NCBI GenBank assembly: GCA_963920665.1
Contig: OY987270.1
Location: 20,548,019-20,612,018, forward strand
Direction of reading: 5' to 3'
DNA from: Straminergon stramineum
Lineage: Eukaryota; Streptophyta; Bryopsida; Hypnales; Calliergonaceae
Length of the DNA: 64,000 nt
The position numbers and the translations under genes were made by a program. Positions within the stretch are counted from its first letter, which is position 1. Each line of letters opens with the position of its first letter. A model generated the notes under the pieces. That model did no database searches. It saw only the letters and a list, made by a program, of their open reading frames with translations, and was not told the DNA's origin. This document shows, piece after piece, positions 37,272 to 50,464 of the stretch.

Positions 37272-39950
37272 TATTTCAAAAATGAGGTTACAAGCATAGT
37301 TTTCATTGAAACAAGTAAAATAGATATAGATGTGAATATTGAAAAATTGTTTTGCCATAAAGCACAAAGTATACCCTCAATAAACAATGAAAAAATCAGA
37401 TTGGTTTGTATCATATCTTCATGTTTGGCATGATATTTAAAAAACATTTAAGGTAGAAAAATATAGTAGCTTTTGGAGAGTCTAATTATTATTCTAATTG
37501 GTACTTATAAGCAATATTTATGCCACACTAAGTTCAAAGTGCTCTAGCCCAATTAGCCAAAAAAATATAACTAATCAAAATGGAATGAATCCAATCTTTT
37601 TATGTTAGCAAAAAATAATCTTATTAATAAAAACAAATGATGGTTTAGTTTCTCCTCCCATTATGCACCTACTTTCACCTAACAAAAACTTTAATGAATG
37701 GAGATCATTTTTTTTTTTTTTTCAAATTATCAATTCAATTTTTTAGTATAATAAATATTTAAATTCAAAATCAATTGTGCAAAAATTTTAAGTTACAATG
37801 AACCAAAATCCTCTAATCAAGTTTGGCAACATCCAAAAGAAAATCTTCACTTGAAACAAAGATAACTTTGAAAATGTTTCCTACAATCTTTTTGTCTCTT
37901 CTTGAATTTTGAGATTTCTTCCTCTCACTCTCATAGAAGACAATCTTTATGGTCATGCTTGGTGTTAGGATTTCTAATGATGAGTTTCAATATATCTTTG
38001 GATTAGATTAACTTTACTTAAATTCTCAATTTAAACATTCCTTTGAGTTTGAAAGAATTGAATTATTGAAACAAATAGTCATTCAAGAATTTCTAACTTA
38101 AATAGAATTGATGGTAAAATTCTCTTAAATTTAGAAATGGTTGATAAAGGAAGGCTTAACTAGAAATGGTACAAAAGGGTGTCATTGGAACACAACACCA
38201 AACTCAATTTCATCACATTAATTTTAAGTACTCAAGGAGTTTTGCATTGTATTTTTCTTTGACATTCTCAAATTCCAATTCTTGGTCCTTCAATTTACGT
38301 ACTTTATGATTAATTCTAGTAACTCAAAGAATAATAAGAAAATTACTAAATGAACATTTAATCAAGTGTAAGGAAAATACAATTTAAATCATGTTAGAGT
38401 ATAAAAGTGATTGTGAGTCATTGAGTATGATATTATTTAGTAAGTCAAATGGATCTCATCAATAAATTACTAGAGAGATAGAATATTATGAAATTTTTTA
38501 ATCAATGATCTTAAGTCCTTGAAAGACATTGAAGGACCATAAATAAAGTGTATGATTGGATCATCTTTGCCAAATCTTTAATAGTTTTTTAAATAGGAGG
38601 TTCATAAGATGCTAAATATTCAAATATTTATCAAGATTTTCTTTTAGAAAATAAAGTTTTCAAAATTTTGGAATTTATATCTATAATTGTTTACCATCAA
38701 ATTTCCCCTTACTTCTACTTTCATCTAATACATTCTATTTGCATTGGTTAAAAGACTTCATGAACATTCTAGTTGAAAACCATCTCTCTAGCTACATCAT
38801 GGTATGGCTTAAATTAGGCTGTTTGTTTGTTATGTTGAAATCTCCATGACCGTGGGTCCCATGGCCACATGCTTGGTACTATGGGAAAGCTCTCAGCGAG
38901 GAGGGGTGCATAGGCTTTGATTCATGGCTTTTTGACCTATGGTGTGAAAGTTATTGAATTTCAAATTTCTTTTGAAAGAAATTAGAAAAATAATTTTACT
39001 TATATTTTGACTATGGCAACAACATAGGGCACACTAGTTGTTTTAAGAGGACACTTAGTATTTTTTAAGCTACTAATAAAGAAAATAATGGTTCAATTAT
39101 TTTTTAACCCCAAATGCAATCAAGGGTTGTCATGAGGTATGGGCTACCTCAAACTTTGTACTCAAAGTTTGAGCATAACTAGCATAACTAACGTGGAAGC
39201 TCCCATTTTTTTGTTCTTCAAACTACTTTGTTCTAGACTCCACCTTTCACTCAGAAACAATATCTCTTTTGTTATAGCTTGAAATTCTTTTGAATAGACT
39301 TGAAAGTAATTTGTTGTGAAGTAATATTATTTTGTTTCCAAGAAAAATTGAAATTTTTGGACATATTGTTTAGAATTTTGGATTCAAAGACAATGATCCC
39401 TTTTGATAATTATTTACTTGATGATTTTGATGACGGTTTTGAGGTTGCAATATGAAACTTTATGAAGCATGTGACGTGTAGTTGAAATCATCTTCAAGTC
39501 CTTTGATTACTTTTTTTGTTTGAAGATAGAAGATATATGAACCATTTTTTCTAATTTGAGTTTTTCTGGTCATAGATGTCTAAATATATGGCACTTAAAG
39601 GAGTTGCATGGTGAATGCCAAGGAAAGGAGGCTTGCATCATGATTGCAAATAGAAAATTAAATCATAGCTTATTACATGAGGTAGTTTAGATACTAACAA
39701 ACATGAGGTCTAGCAGTACAAAGCTAAGGGCATTGTTTCCAAGGTCTATATGGGTACTAAGCTAGTATTGTTATTGGCTTGCCAAATCCATGCTCTTGCA
39801 TTGAGCTTGGCTCCATGAAGTAACTTCCCTTCTATTACATCCAAAAGATTATTTAGTATTTTTTAAAATATTTTTCATAACGATATACTATCAACACCTT
39901 TTGTAGTTGTGGCATTGTAGCATTCATAGTGTGCAATGTTGATTTCAGTG
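37272..39950. other. AT-rich intergenic sequence, no gene recognised
   Basis: Strongly AT-rich. A short GC-richer patch at about 38830-38920 stands out but shows no identifiable exon or RNA. Confidence 0.35.
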
Positions 39951-41354
39951 TTAACCTCTCAAAGACCAAGGTCTTTTCTCTGAGAAAAACACTCAAAATT
40001 ACCATTTTTGTAGCAAAGAGTAAAAATATTTGAAATTTTTTTTCCACATCTAACTCTAGAATCTTACACCTAACTAGTATGAGAATATGCAAAAAAAAAT
40101 TTAGAAAATTTGACTACACAGATTACAAGACATCTACATTGAACACCTAAGCACTCCGATGTCCATTTTCTGGACAATGAACTGATAGAGATGAGAGTTT
40201 CATCCTCCTAACTACTTGGATGAAAGTTATTCGAATTTGTGGAGATATGTTATCAAGTTGTTGCCCTATCTAAGGGTTGGATTTGGTGTTACTAGAATAC
40301 ATATTTTTCTAAAATTACAAATATGCAAATATGTCAAGTGGTCAAATTGTATTGGCTTTAGTTCAAAACTAGATTTGCCAAGATGAGGTCATAGATTTGA
40401 AGAATGCAAAAATTTCAAAAAATCACCATGTCATGAAAACCTCATTTCACATCCATTCCAAGAAATTCTACTCAAAAAAAGATAATATTCTGCCTGTAAT
40501 CCAATTTAGAAGGAATTTTGGAATTTTTCTTCTTAAATTTATAAAAGAATATTGGTGATAGCATTGGTGAATCTAACCATATAGATAGAATCTGCAAATT
40601 AAAATTTACAACTTTTACTTCTACATCTATTGCAAAATATGCTTCCAAACAACACTTTATAATGATTTTTCTCAAATCATCCATTTTGGGGATGAATCTA
40701 GAGGGTGAATGCGTGGTTGGGTGACTCACTTGTTGTGTTATTGTGTTATTTTCAAGGAGGAATTTGTATTGTAAGATGAAATAGACATAGTAAATTTACA
40801 TTGTTGAATGTAAAAAATTGTATATATATATGGAACTTTATTGTGTTGAAGATTGTGCTTTATTTTTTTAAATTCATCTTAAATTATAGGAATTAGGGAC
40901 TTTTGAAGTTGGGATATGGACTTGGGCAAATATGAAAAGTAAATTTTTATTTTTATTTTTTATGAAGAAACAAAACATATTATTGGAATACCAACTTACC
41001 ATATGTTTTGTTTTAGGTTTAGGGGCCTAGAATTCATTTCTTGTTAAATAGAATCATTTGTAGAAGTGTACTTATGGACTTTTAAAGGGTTTGATTTTAG
41101 CCTTTTTTTCCAAAGTCCATATAAGGGTCACAAAAAGGTATTCTTCCAATTTATTTTCTTAAAACTTATATAACAAGGAAATCTTTAGGTGGGCTTGATG
41201 TTGAAAATTCAACGTATGAACATGCAAATGTATGAACATCCACTAACTCATCTGATGCACCAAAAAGTGCAAAAAATTCATCAAAACATGAACTCATATG
41301 GTGTTGTCCATGAGCCACTCAATCAAGCATCTCCCTTGGACGTTTAGGGGTTAA
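39951..41354. mobile_element. Possible TTAA-ended composite enclosing R1 copy 3
   Basis: The left end TTAACCTCTCAAAGACCAAGG and the right end CTTGGACGTTTAGGGGTTAA are imperfect inverted repeats. A reverse-oriented R1 copy occupies about 40110-40705. The outer pairing is less certain than for elements A-D. Confidence 0.5.
40110..40705 (-). repeat. Dispersed repeat R1, copy 3 (reverse, uninterrupted)
   Basis: Read on the minus strand it matches R1 copies 1 and 2, including GGCAACAACTTGATAACATA where copy 2 has its 920-bp insertion. That makes it the closest empty site in the window. Confidence 0.8.
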
Positions 41355-42157
41355 AGTGAAAAAACAAGTTTTTCATTACGTTGTGGGACAAAATTACTTG
41401 ACTTTGAACCTTCTTAACTTTAATTTTTTGTACTAAAAAGTTTTGAGCTTTAAATCTTTAAGGTGGAGAATTGAGTTAAGAGTCTAGGAAAAAGAAATAC
41501 AAAAACATTTTATTTTTATTCTTTAAAAAATTGTTAAGTAGAAGTAGGTACATGATAGAAGGAAAATCTAAATTATTAATATCTCCAAGATGAAATTAAA
41601 ATGCACTAATCACAATGGTTAGATTGTTCTAGCAAGCCAATTCAACATGTGGACCCTTTTTTTTTAATGTAAAAATTGCATTTGGAAATGAATCCTACGA
41701 GTTAATTCTTAAAGAAGATACTCTAATTGCCCGACAAACAAGATTGTCTATAACTTTCTCATCACAAATCCAAATGTAATGAATCAAAGCTTTACATATA
41801 GATTAGTTGAAAAAGGAAATATTGTCGCCAAGGGCTTATCCTTTGGGTTTTGTGTACTCTTTCCCCTTTCAATGGAAATTGTCCATGTGTTTCAAAAAAA
41901 GAAAAGAAAAGCTTTCCATGTAGACAAAAATACAATTGATGAGTAAAAAAAGATCCAAAATTTTGAATTTTCTTTGTTGCTCTCTCTCCCTTGTTTTGAG
42001 CTTATTTGGGTATAATTTTTATTCCTAGGCACCAAATGAAACAAAATTATATTCCCACGAAGCTAATAAATTTTTCTATCTTCATAAAAATTTAAAAAAA
42101 ATGAAGATAAAGATTGAGACTATAGGTGCCTGTCCAACATGGTCCTTTAGGGGTTAA
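41351..42157. mobile_element. Diverged third relative of TTAA elements A and B
   Basis: The right end is ATGGTCCTTTAGGGGTTAA. The right half follows elements A and B: a CAATGGTTA(G/A)ATTGTT block, ATAACTTTC with AATGAATCAAAGCTTT, and a CCAAATGAAAC block. The left boundary is uncertain and may share the TTAA at 41351 with its neighbour. Confidence 0.55.
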
Positions 42158-42640
42158 ATTGGTCATCCTAATTCTTATGCCGCTAATCATCTACTCATAC
42201 AAAATACCCACTTTGGTGTTGTGAAAGCATTAGAATCTTGTTTGTATCACTTCGAGTGCTCCAAAAAGCTTGAGGTAGAAGCACCCAAATGTGACACTTG
42301 TTTTGGATCTCTTGATATGGAAGGTGCGTACCAGAAAAATGATGTGCATGTGTTAGGAAATGGTTTAAGAAATCAACAAACTTGGTTTCATATTTTTCCT
42401 AGCTTGTATGAATATTATACAAATTTTTGAAAAGTACTTTGTAGATGCACCTATTGTGGACATTAGACTAACACCAAAGTGGACACGGGAACACCCAAAG
42501 CAACACTCTCTAAACTTGGATCAAGTGCGGGTGATTGGTTGCTTCTTGGAAGAGAGACAACTTCTTGAAACCCCACATGTCTACTTTGGAACCCAACTTG
42601 TCTACTTTGGGTCCACAAGAGTTTGGATTTAGGTCGTATT
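42158..42640 (+). pseudogene. Possible exon fragment, ubiquitin-protease-like
   Basis: A plus-strand frame contains KALESCLYHFECSKKLEVE followed by a CDTC pair. The pattern of a short helix, CL..F, and then C-x2-C resembles the zinc-ribbon neighbourhood of some ubiquitin-specific proteases. It stops at 42430, and an overlapping frame runs 42408-42632. Nothing upstream supplies a catalytic domain. The identification is weak; it may be a captured gene fragment or chance. Confidence 0.2.
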
Positions 42641-44559
42641 TTAGGTGTCCATAAACGACTCCTGTTACATTCAGACCTAATTCATCTCAAAACCAAGGGC
42701 AAAAATCCCTCAATCATCACGACAGTAATAGAATATCTCTTCGTACAAATCTAATTTTATTTTAAAATGGATAGCACAATCGTTGTAAAGGTAATTTTAC
42801 ACACTAGCTCAGAAAATCTCCACCTAATAATTCCAAAACAAATCAAGCAAATATATCCTCAATGCTCTGGAACCCTGCCTCCAAATAGTCGAATTACAAC
42901 GACCTCATACCAGAAATACAACGACTGATGGACCGCTGTCTCTAAAACATTCATCCACCCTCGAGTTTCAAATTCTAACAGAATTCATCAGAATATCATC
43001 CAAGAGCACAATCGGAAGATTCGAATTCAAATTGGATGAGGGCCCCACCCATCCTCAACGGGGGTCATCAATCCTTGTTGGCACTCGTGTGAACCAATAG
43101 CTGCCGCGCCAGATTCCACGTCATCTGACACAGACTTCACGCACCCGTCGCCATTTGCAACCATCGCCCTCCGTCACGCGCCACAAACGTTTTTGAAATT
43201 ATCGTCATCAGAAAGAAAGATTTCGTCGATAATGCGACGAGGAAACAGCGGGGACGTCGTGGGAACATGATAATGATCGTATTGAGAACGCTAAGGGAAC
43301 AGAACAGGGAACTGCCGTCGTCGGTCGGTCTCGCCTTCCGTCGTTTGTGTTCGGAGTTGCAACGCCATTGCCATCACCGGACCAGCTCTTTCCCGTTTCT
43401 GCTGTTTGACTCAGTTGCCTCTGCCCTCTTGTGAATCTCACCTCGTCGTCAGATCATTGCGATCACTGAGAGAATAGCTGAAGATCTCTTCAGTTTTTTA
43501 CGCCGTCCAAATCGGTGTAGAGACGAGGCTTCTCGATCTGGAGAACATATGCAGTAACGCTTGAATGGACGCATGTTACGTTCGCCGATTCGATTTTTGA
43601 TTTTTCTACGGATCCACGCGATTACGCGCGATCGAACGTTTTGTTTTCATTGCGGTTTCCGTGAAGGTATTTCTGTTTTGAGTTTTGGTTTCGGGATTAT
43701 TATTTAGTTTTGGTTCTGATTTGAGGCTCATTATATAATTAGTAGTTCCGGTTGAACTCCCCGGTCGGCCGCTCGTGTTGTTAGTTGTTCTCCTATTGGT
43801 GTTGTTTGTCTCACTAGCGTTTGATGCGAAGAGGAACGATCGCACACTCGCTGATGTAATATCAATAATGGATTTCGGTGTCGTTATTCAAGGATGTCGG
43901 TGCGTTTGGAATGATGATTATTAATCGCTCTTGCATGTTGATCACTTAATTTTCCAATCAGTTGAGATTGATCTGGCGGTCTCCTGCAGCTCGAAATAAA
44001 TTATGAAGTTTGATTGATAGCAAAGGAGACAAGTCAGTAGCTAGGAGTAGTAGTTATTCAGGGCTTTTATAAATTACGGAGCAGCAATAATTCGCGGCGT
44101 GTTGAAGTCACCAGACGTCACTGATTGCGTGCTGGTCACCTGCCAGTGTAGAATATGCATATTCTACACTCTTGATCGATTCCGGGATCCGGATTGGTTT
44201 GACGTTGTGAGAGTTCGGATGCCTTTTTCTTTGACGTGCGTTACCTCTGTCTTTTTTCCGTCGATGAGTCAACGGACATGCGCCATAACTGAGCTGGATC
44301 GGATCCGCTTTGTTGAGGAAGGTCTGCCTTTAGGGCAAGGAGTCAGGACTGAGGAGTCGGCCTGGCGTCCTGGCAAGATAGCTGTGGGCCCCGATCATCG
44401 TTGTCGTTGTAATTCACATGGAGCTCGTGAGCGCACTCAAGCATGTGATATAGGCGTTGGTATGAAAAGTTTGACTGATAGGTTTTGGCTTGGTAATGTC
44501 ATATGGCAGGATTGCGGGTAAGAGATTTCATGCGGAATTCCACAAGTTGATTATCGACG
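42641..44559 (+). promoter_or_regulatory. Upstream and leader region of the coiled-coil gene
   Basis: Base composition rises from about 43.1 kb on, marking the right gene island. The region probably includes the promoter and a long 5' leader. Open frames on both strands (such as 44099-44521 plus) have no recognisable product. Confidence 0.45.
44145..44170. promoter_or_regulatory. 26-bp perfect palindrome
   Basis: The half-site AGTGTAGAATATG is followed directly by its exact complement, giving 13 matched pairs with no spacer. It lies about 390 bp upstream of the coiled-coil gene's start codon. A perfect palindrome of this length is not expected by chance in 64 kb; function is unknown. Confidence 0.9.
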
Positions 44560-47500
44560 ATGGCAGAATCGTCTTCCGAAGCCCTGAGGGAGAAAATGTC
44601 GAAAGCTGAGGATGGCGCGCGTCAAGCCACGACCGATTTCGAACAGAGCGCCAAGCGTGCTGCTGCGTTGGTGTCGGAGTGTGTAAAACGTAAATCTGCT
44701 ACGGACGAGGTAGGTGCCCGCTCCTGTGCCTGGTAGACCATCGTTCTGAAGATATATCTTTTCAGAGATTTATTCTATTCCGGTCCCTGGTTCTGTTGCA
44801 GCAAATCCGCGCATTGGAGGATCAAATTGAAGTTTTAACGGACCAGTTGAAGAAAGCCGAGGAGGCCTTGACAGCTCCTTCGTCTCCCGAGCTTGGGAGT
44901 CCTAAAACCCAGTCAGATGATGAGTACATAGTCGTTGAGCCGGGGTCGTCTGACGCTCTGGAGAAAAAATTGGAGCAGAGAGAGTCCGAAATTAGAAAAG
45001 CCATAGCCCACGCTAAGAAATTGGAACAGATGTACAATACTGCAGAAGAGAGGACGCTGACTTTCGAAAAACTGGTAATTCGATGCAACCTCAAACTCAA
45101 CTCTGAAACATGTGACTTGGGGTATCAAGCTATCTCCGTCATAGGTTCGCTTAAACTGAAAGGTAGTTCAGAGCATGAACTCTGGAGACGGATTGTGATG
45201 CGGTAATCACTTGGTTTTGCATTCTTCGAGGCTCATTTTTCCTTTGGAACTCGACATTGCAGGTGCAAGTGCTTGAAACAAATATGTTTGAAAAATCTGA
45301 TGATGCTAATGCGTTGCTAGAGAAGGTGAAAGAACTGGAGGAATTGCTCACGGCTGGACAAATTCAGGTATAGATTGTCTAGTCATGCTAATTTGTTTTT
45401 TCTTGGGTTTGTTCAGTTTTGCTTTCTGAGGTGCCGGACATCGTATTGTAGGGTATTTTCCTGCACTCCATTCTGTGATTCCTTGCTTCCTCGCTAGGGT
45501 TTTAGCATCCTGCAGTAATCAACTTTTTTTTTCTGCCGATCGTGGGTGCAGATCTTCTATGCCTTCGTTCAGGAGTATATTACTTGCTGTCTTTGTAGGA
45601 CATCTGGATTGTTTCTAAGACATCATAGTGACTTTCTGCAGAACGTAATGATTCTTTTCACTCTATCCCTGCATTCACTTAGATCCAATTTAATCACTAG
45701 TAAGGTGTCTGATATGGTTATATTAGGTCCCTTCTTTAGTCTCTAATCTGGGGTTTGTCTCACCTGGGTGGTTAGCAGATTGCTGCTCTGGAAGAGAAAT
45801 CGAAGGTGTGCGATGAGGCGCAGAAGAAAGTGGAGTACGAGAAAGTCCTCTTCCTGGAGACAGAAGATCAACTTGTGAAACACTTCGAAAAGGTACATGA
45901 AGAAGCTGAGCAATACCGGACCATGATATTTCAGCTGGAAACGACCGTCAAAATTGCGGAGGAGAAGGTTGCTCATGCTGAAATGTTTCTGGAATCTGCT
46001 AATCAAAGGAATCAAGAGTTGGAGTTGGAAGTTGCAGACTTGAATTTTCAAATCCAACGTATCAGCAGAGAGCAGAAATCTATCTACGAGATCAGCAAAA
46101 TGAAGTCTGACTCTGAGCTTTTGGAGCTTCGTAAAACTCTGGCCACTTTTCAAGATAAAGCGTATACTCTGGAACAGGAGTTGCAAATGTACAGAGACAG
46201 GGAGATGAAAGTCATGGATGATGATGTCAGGTCTGTTGATGAGAAGAATGTTGTTCACGAGGCCACCTCTTCGCATCTTGTTGATTTCTCACAGGAAGAC
46301 TTGGTGGGCGAGTCCATGGATGGTCACGCCGTAAGTTCAGATCTGGAATTGGACATGGCCCGTGGTATTAGCAACAGTCTTGATGATGACTTGAAGTATC
46401 TGGGTGAGGCTCATGAGACGCATTCAAAGCTGTCAATGTCTGAGTTTGCACAACTTCAATCTGCCCACATGTTATTCGTTCGTGAGGATGAGTCGAACAG
46501 GACCCAGCTGAAGGATCATTTAAAGAATCTGGAATTGAAAGTAAGTGAGCTTGAGCACGAGATAATGATCTCAAGAGAAACTGAGGAGAGGACGAAGCAT
46601 GAAGCGAAGCTCTTGGAAGCGAAGACCATGGAAGAGTGTTCCCTTCTTGAAGGATTGAAGATGTCTTATGCTGACTACACTTGTGATCTTGAGAGGAAAA
46701 ATTCCAAAATGGAGGAAGAGTTGATGTCTTTGAGGGAGAAGCTTGCAGATAATGTAATCGAGCTACAAAAGGGGAACCTAGATTGTGATAGGATGAGGGA
46801 TGCAGAGAGCAGAAGTGAATCTTTGGAAGCCCGTATTGTTGACCTCCAAATCAAACTGAACGCTCCAAGAGTGTGTGACACGTGCTCTCAGTTGAAGTCA
46901 CAGATCCAAGATTTGGAGGTAATGTTGAGTGAACTTAGTTTGGAATTGGAAATTTTAAGAAAAAGGGAACATGATGTTCAAGAAGATGTGAAATCTATGG
47001 AGAAGAAAAGCGCTGCCCATGAACAGCTTGCTTCCGAATGGATGGAGAAAGCTGCTGCACAAGTCGTAGACCACAATGTTCGAGTGCGAGCTCTTGAAGG
47101 TCAGCTAAAAGAATTGCACGAGGAGAATTTGCGGAATCAGATGATTATTAATGAGAACCGCCTGTGGGCCGATAAAGCTGCTTCTTTGCTGACAGAACAC
47201 GCGGAGTCTCTTCACGAGTTGGGAGGAGGATTTCCAGATCGGTCAACCACAGGGAAGAGTCTTGTCAAGGAAGAAAAAGAAGTACTACAAGCGAAAGTGC
47301 AGGGATTGCGACTCAAGTGTAGGAACCTGAAGCTCTATGATGGACCGGAAGCTCTTCAGCTGTGTGAAGAGCTTTTGTCCCTCGAAAGGGATTGTTTGAA
47401 TTTCCAGGTGAATTTCCTGAATTCGTGAATTCCAAGTTTCGTTTACTTATTTTTGCCTTTGCAATGACTGATTAAGGGATAATTCTTCTTTTTTGATTGC

Positions 47501-48913
47501 CAATTCGGTTTTCAGCCAATCGCATGTCAGTTTCTCAGCCAAGTACTGCTTTACTTTTTTAATTTATTTTTTATGGAAACGTAAACCAGATCTAACAAGA
47601 GTATCCGTGGTCACTTGCTGTGCTTGTTAAGCACGGTCACGGTCTTGCGGTTCTAATATCCATTTTATCCCTGCAACAGATGTTGGATATGGCTTGCAGA
47701 AACTCTAACTTAGAGATGGAATCTGAAGTTTTGAAGTCGCAAATTCAAAATCTCCAAACCCGTCCAGAATCACCGGCCAAGGAGGTGAAGAAGTCGTTTC
47801 GGGAGGTCACCCTTGATGGAGAAGTGCAGTCTCTTAGAGCGCAATTGTTTGAAATGCAGAGTTTAAGAGCACGAGTATCAGAAATACCCTCTTTGCAAGC
47901 ACAACTCGCACAACTGCAGCTGAGCTTGCGGGCAGCAGAAACAAGAGAACATGAGCAGGTAGGGAGACGCATCATCTTTACTTCCTGATGGTGCTCTCAT
48001 TGTACCTGTCATTTGTTCGGTCCATAGTTGTAACTGTCAATAGTTGTTCTTCATTCCTTGAACCTGGTATATTTGTAGAATGATGTGCATTCCTAATAAT
48101 ACTAGGTTTCTTCTTCTTTTAATAGCTGTTGCAATATTCTGCAGAACTTAGAGTTAGTCAAGGTGCAGCGCAAAGTATCTGCAGCAGACGAGGAAGTATG
48201 TTCACTGAAGAGCACTCTTCTTAACCAGGTGCTTAATATATCTGCTTTCATTAGATTCTTGTTCAGCAATCTATGTCACTATCCTGTACACTATCTGATT
48301 TGTAAGGGGATTCTGTGGGTGGTCCCTTCATCCAAATGTTTTGCCAAAGTATCTGAATCTGAAGTAAACGGTGGCCTTGCAGACACTTTTAAGTGAACTC
48401 AGGGAGCAAGTCTATCATCTGGAACAGAATCTAATAAAATCAGAGACAAATAATGCGTCTCTCAAAGAAGATCTTCATATCTATCTGAAGTCAAAAAGCG
48501 ACCTCGAAGTAGAAGTTACTGATAAGGCTACTGATGAGGTAAGCTGCCTCGATTGTTTAGAATGTGTAGTTTGTGATTCTCCCTCTTTAATGTCACTAAT
48601 ATCACTAAGTTCAGAGCTATCTACTTCCCTACCCCTGAACTACTTCACATTTTGAGCTTACGCCGTTGGCGTTGGTCTATTCTAGATTGTTTTGGAGCAA
48701 TCACCAGAATCCGAGCAACAGTCTGATATTATGCCGCCTCAATACACCAAATACAAAACCCGAAGGAGGAAACATCGGAAGAGTGGAAAAGCTCCGATTG
48801 TACAGGAAAGAACTCAAACTGCAGACAGGACTAGTAATTTCAAACAGCGAATTGCTGTTTTTCTCTTCTCTGTTTCTCTGACTGCCATAGTTATCAAAGT
48901 CAGCATGAGATAA
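44560..48913 (+). CDS. Long coiled-coil, tail-anchored protein (WIT-like), 8 exons
   Basis: Exons: 44560-44709, 44802-45074, 45263-45367, 45779-47407, 47680-47958, 48145-48228, 48383-48538, 48686-48913. Every exon is a whole number of codons, giving 967 residues. It starts MAESSSEALREKMSKAED. Nearly the whole length is heptad-rich Glu/Lys/Leu coiled coil; exon 4 alone encodes 543 residues. A basic stretch (KTRRRKHRKSGK) precedes one hydrophobic segment (IAVFLFSVSLTAIVIKV) and a short tail, SMR. This layout matches plant WPP-domain-interacting tail-anchored (WIT) proteins of the nuclear envelope, which bridge to myosin and RanGAP; it is longer than the roughly 600-700 residues I expect for them. 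Other tail-anchored coiled-coil families cannot be excluded. Confidence 0.85.
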
Positions 48914-50464
48914 CATCCAGGAGAAATTTCTCTACGGTTCTCGCATTTTTGAAACACTTAAAGCCATTTGATTTTTTACGTTCTTGTGAACTGGCCGCTG
49001 GCAGAACTGGCGCCATTCGGGATACCATTTTGCTTGTTCGAAATGTCCATACGCTAGTGGAACAGAGTTCATGTAGGCTGGTAGGCAAGGTTCCTGACAT
49101 TGATTATCCACCTCTTCAATTTGAAGCCAATGTGCAATTGGAGCACTGGTAGTTTTGTCCTCCTGCGAGGATTTGCACGAATAGGTTGCTGGTCCTATAC
49201 CTCGTCTTTCGAACTTTTGGATGTACATTTGTATGTCGCGATTTTTTAAAATAAAATACAATGGATGTTGAATGAAGGGGGCTCTAGGTTACCTCGAACG
49301 TGGGCAGCTAGATATTATTTTCAAAAGTAAAAATGATTATTTGAAACCGCTGTCAAACCAGTATGGTAGACATACCGAATTCCACCGAAGACTACATTCT
49401 TTAAATCAGAGATAGTCTCACGTTCCTGGGGCCTCAACTAGCTTGATATGACGAAGATTGAAGTAAATCATTTACAAGATCTCACATCTTGTTTTTCAAC
49501 ACAGAACACCGATGTTGTGGAATCTGATGGAAATTGAGGTGATTTGCTAAAGTAAAAGAATTTTGGTAACAAGTGCAAGTTATGAAATTATCTTCACTTG
49601 AAGAGGGGTTGGACCTGAAACATTACTTGTGAAGCGAGTGCTTATGGAGATTATCATATGTCATCTTTGTACTCGACTAGAATGCTCCGAGCCATTGCCA
49701 CAACCATTCATTTATAATGGAGTTTCTTATTATCAGGAAAGTTTCTACCTTATAGTATACTTCTGCAACATTTAAAACTCTCTACAATAAGAAGAATTGG
49801 ATAACAATATACAACACAAATATTGTACCTTAGGGATGGTACTTCTGTGGAATCTAGAAAATTTGCCTATCCAGGTGCTATCTAGCTAGAAAGTTGCATG
49901 TTTTGTTACAGAGTTTCGTTTTTGAATTTTTAGGTTTCCAAGTATTTTGGGTTTCTTCTTTCCATTTCTGTTTAGCTGAGAGCGTATTTGTCACTTGCAA
50001 GTGAATGGTTGTCCAAAAGAACTCATGCTGGAGGAGAGTTCCACATGATAAATGCAGAAATCCCAAAACTGGGACGTGCCCCGTATTACAAAAGTATGTG
50101 AAAGTTTTTCTTCAATTCCTGAACTTGTTTGGAATCCATGGATTTTTCTGAATTTGAACTTCCAAATTTGTGATGCTGCAGAGAGTGACAGATGACTGAA
50201 CAGTAATGACATTGAGAGGCAATCTACACTTTGTTCCTTAGACTATAAACATCCATGCTCGTTGATCAAACTCAGTTTCAAACTTGGACAGAAGTTTCCC
50301 TGCTTTCCAGGCCAACTTAGAAATAAAAATTATGAAGTCTACTTTAAGCCTGCATCAAAACGCTGTGGACCAAAGTGGTCTGATGGATGACAGAGAGTCC
50401 CTGTGTAAATCCTATGTGCAAAACAGCAGTGCAGATGTTCATCCTTGATGTTTTGAAAGAAAAA
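48914..50464. other. Convergent 3' flanks of two genes
   Basis: The 3' untranslated region of the coiled-coil gene probably ends near the AATAAAATA sequence at about 49249. The rest separates it from the convergent minus-strand Myb/SANT-like gene. No further exon is recognised. Confidence 0.45.

Noticed and set aside
45743..46276. 177-codon minus-strand frame
   Set aside because: It is antisense to exon 4 of the coiled-coil gene, whose frame is continuous and has consistent splice sites.
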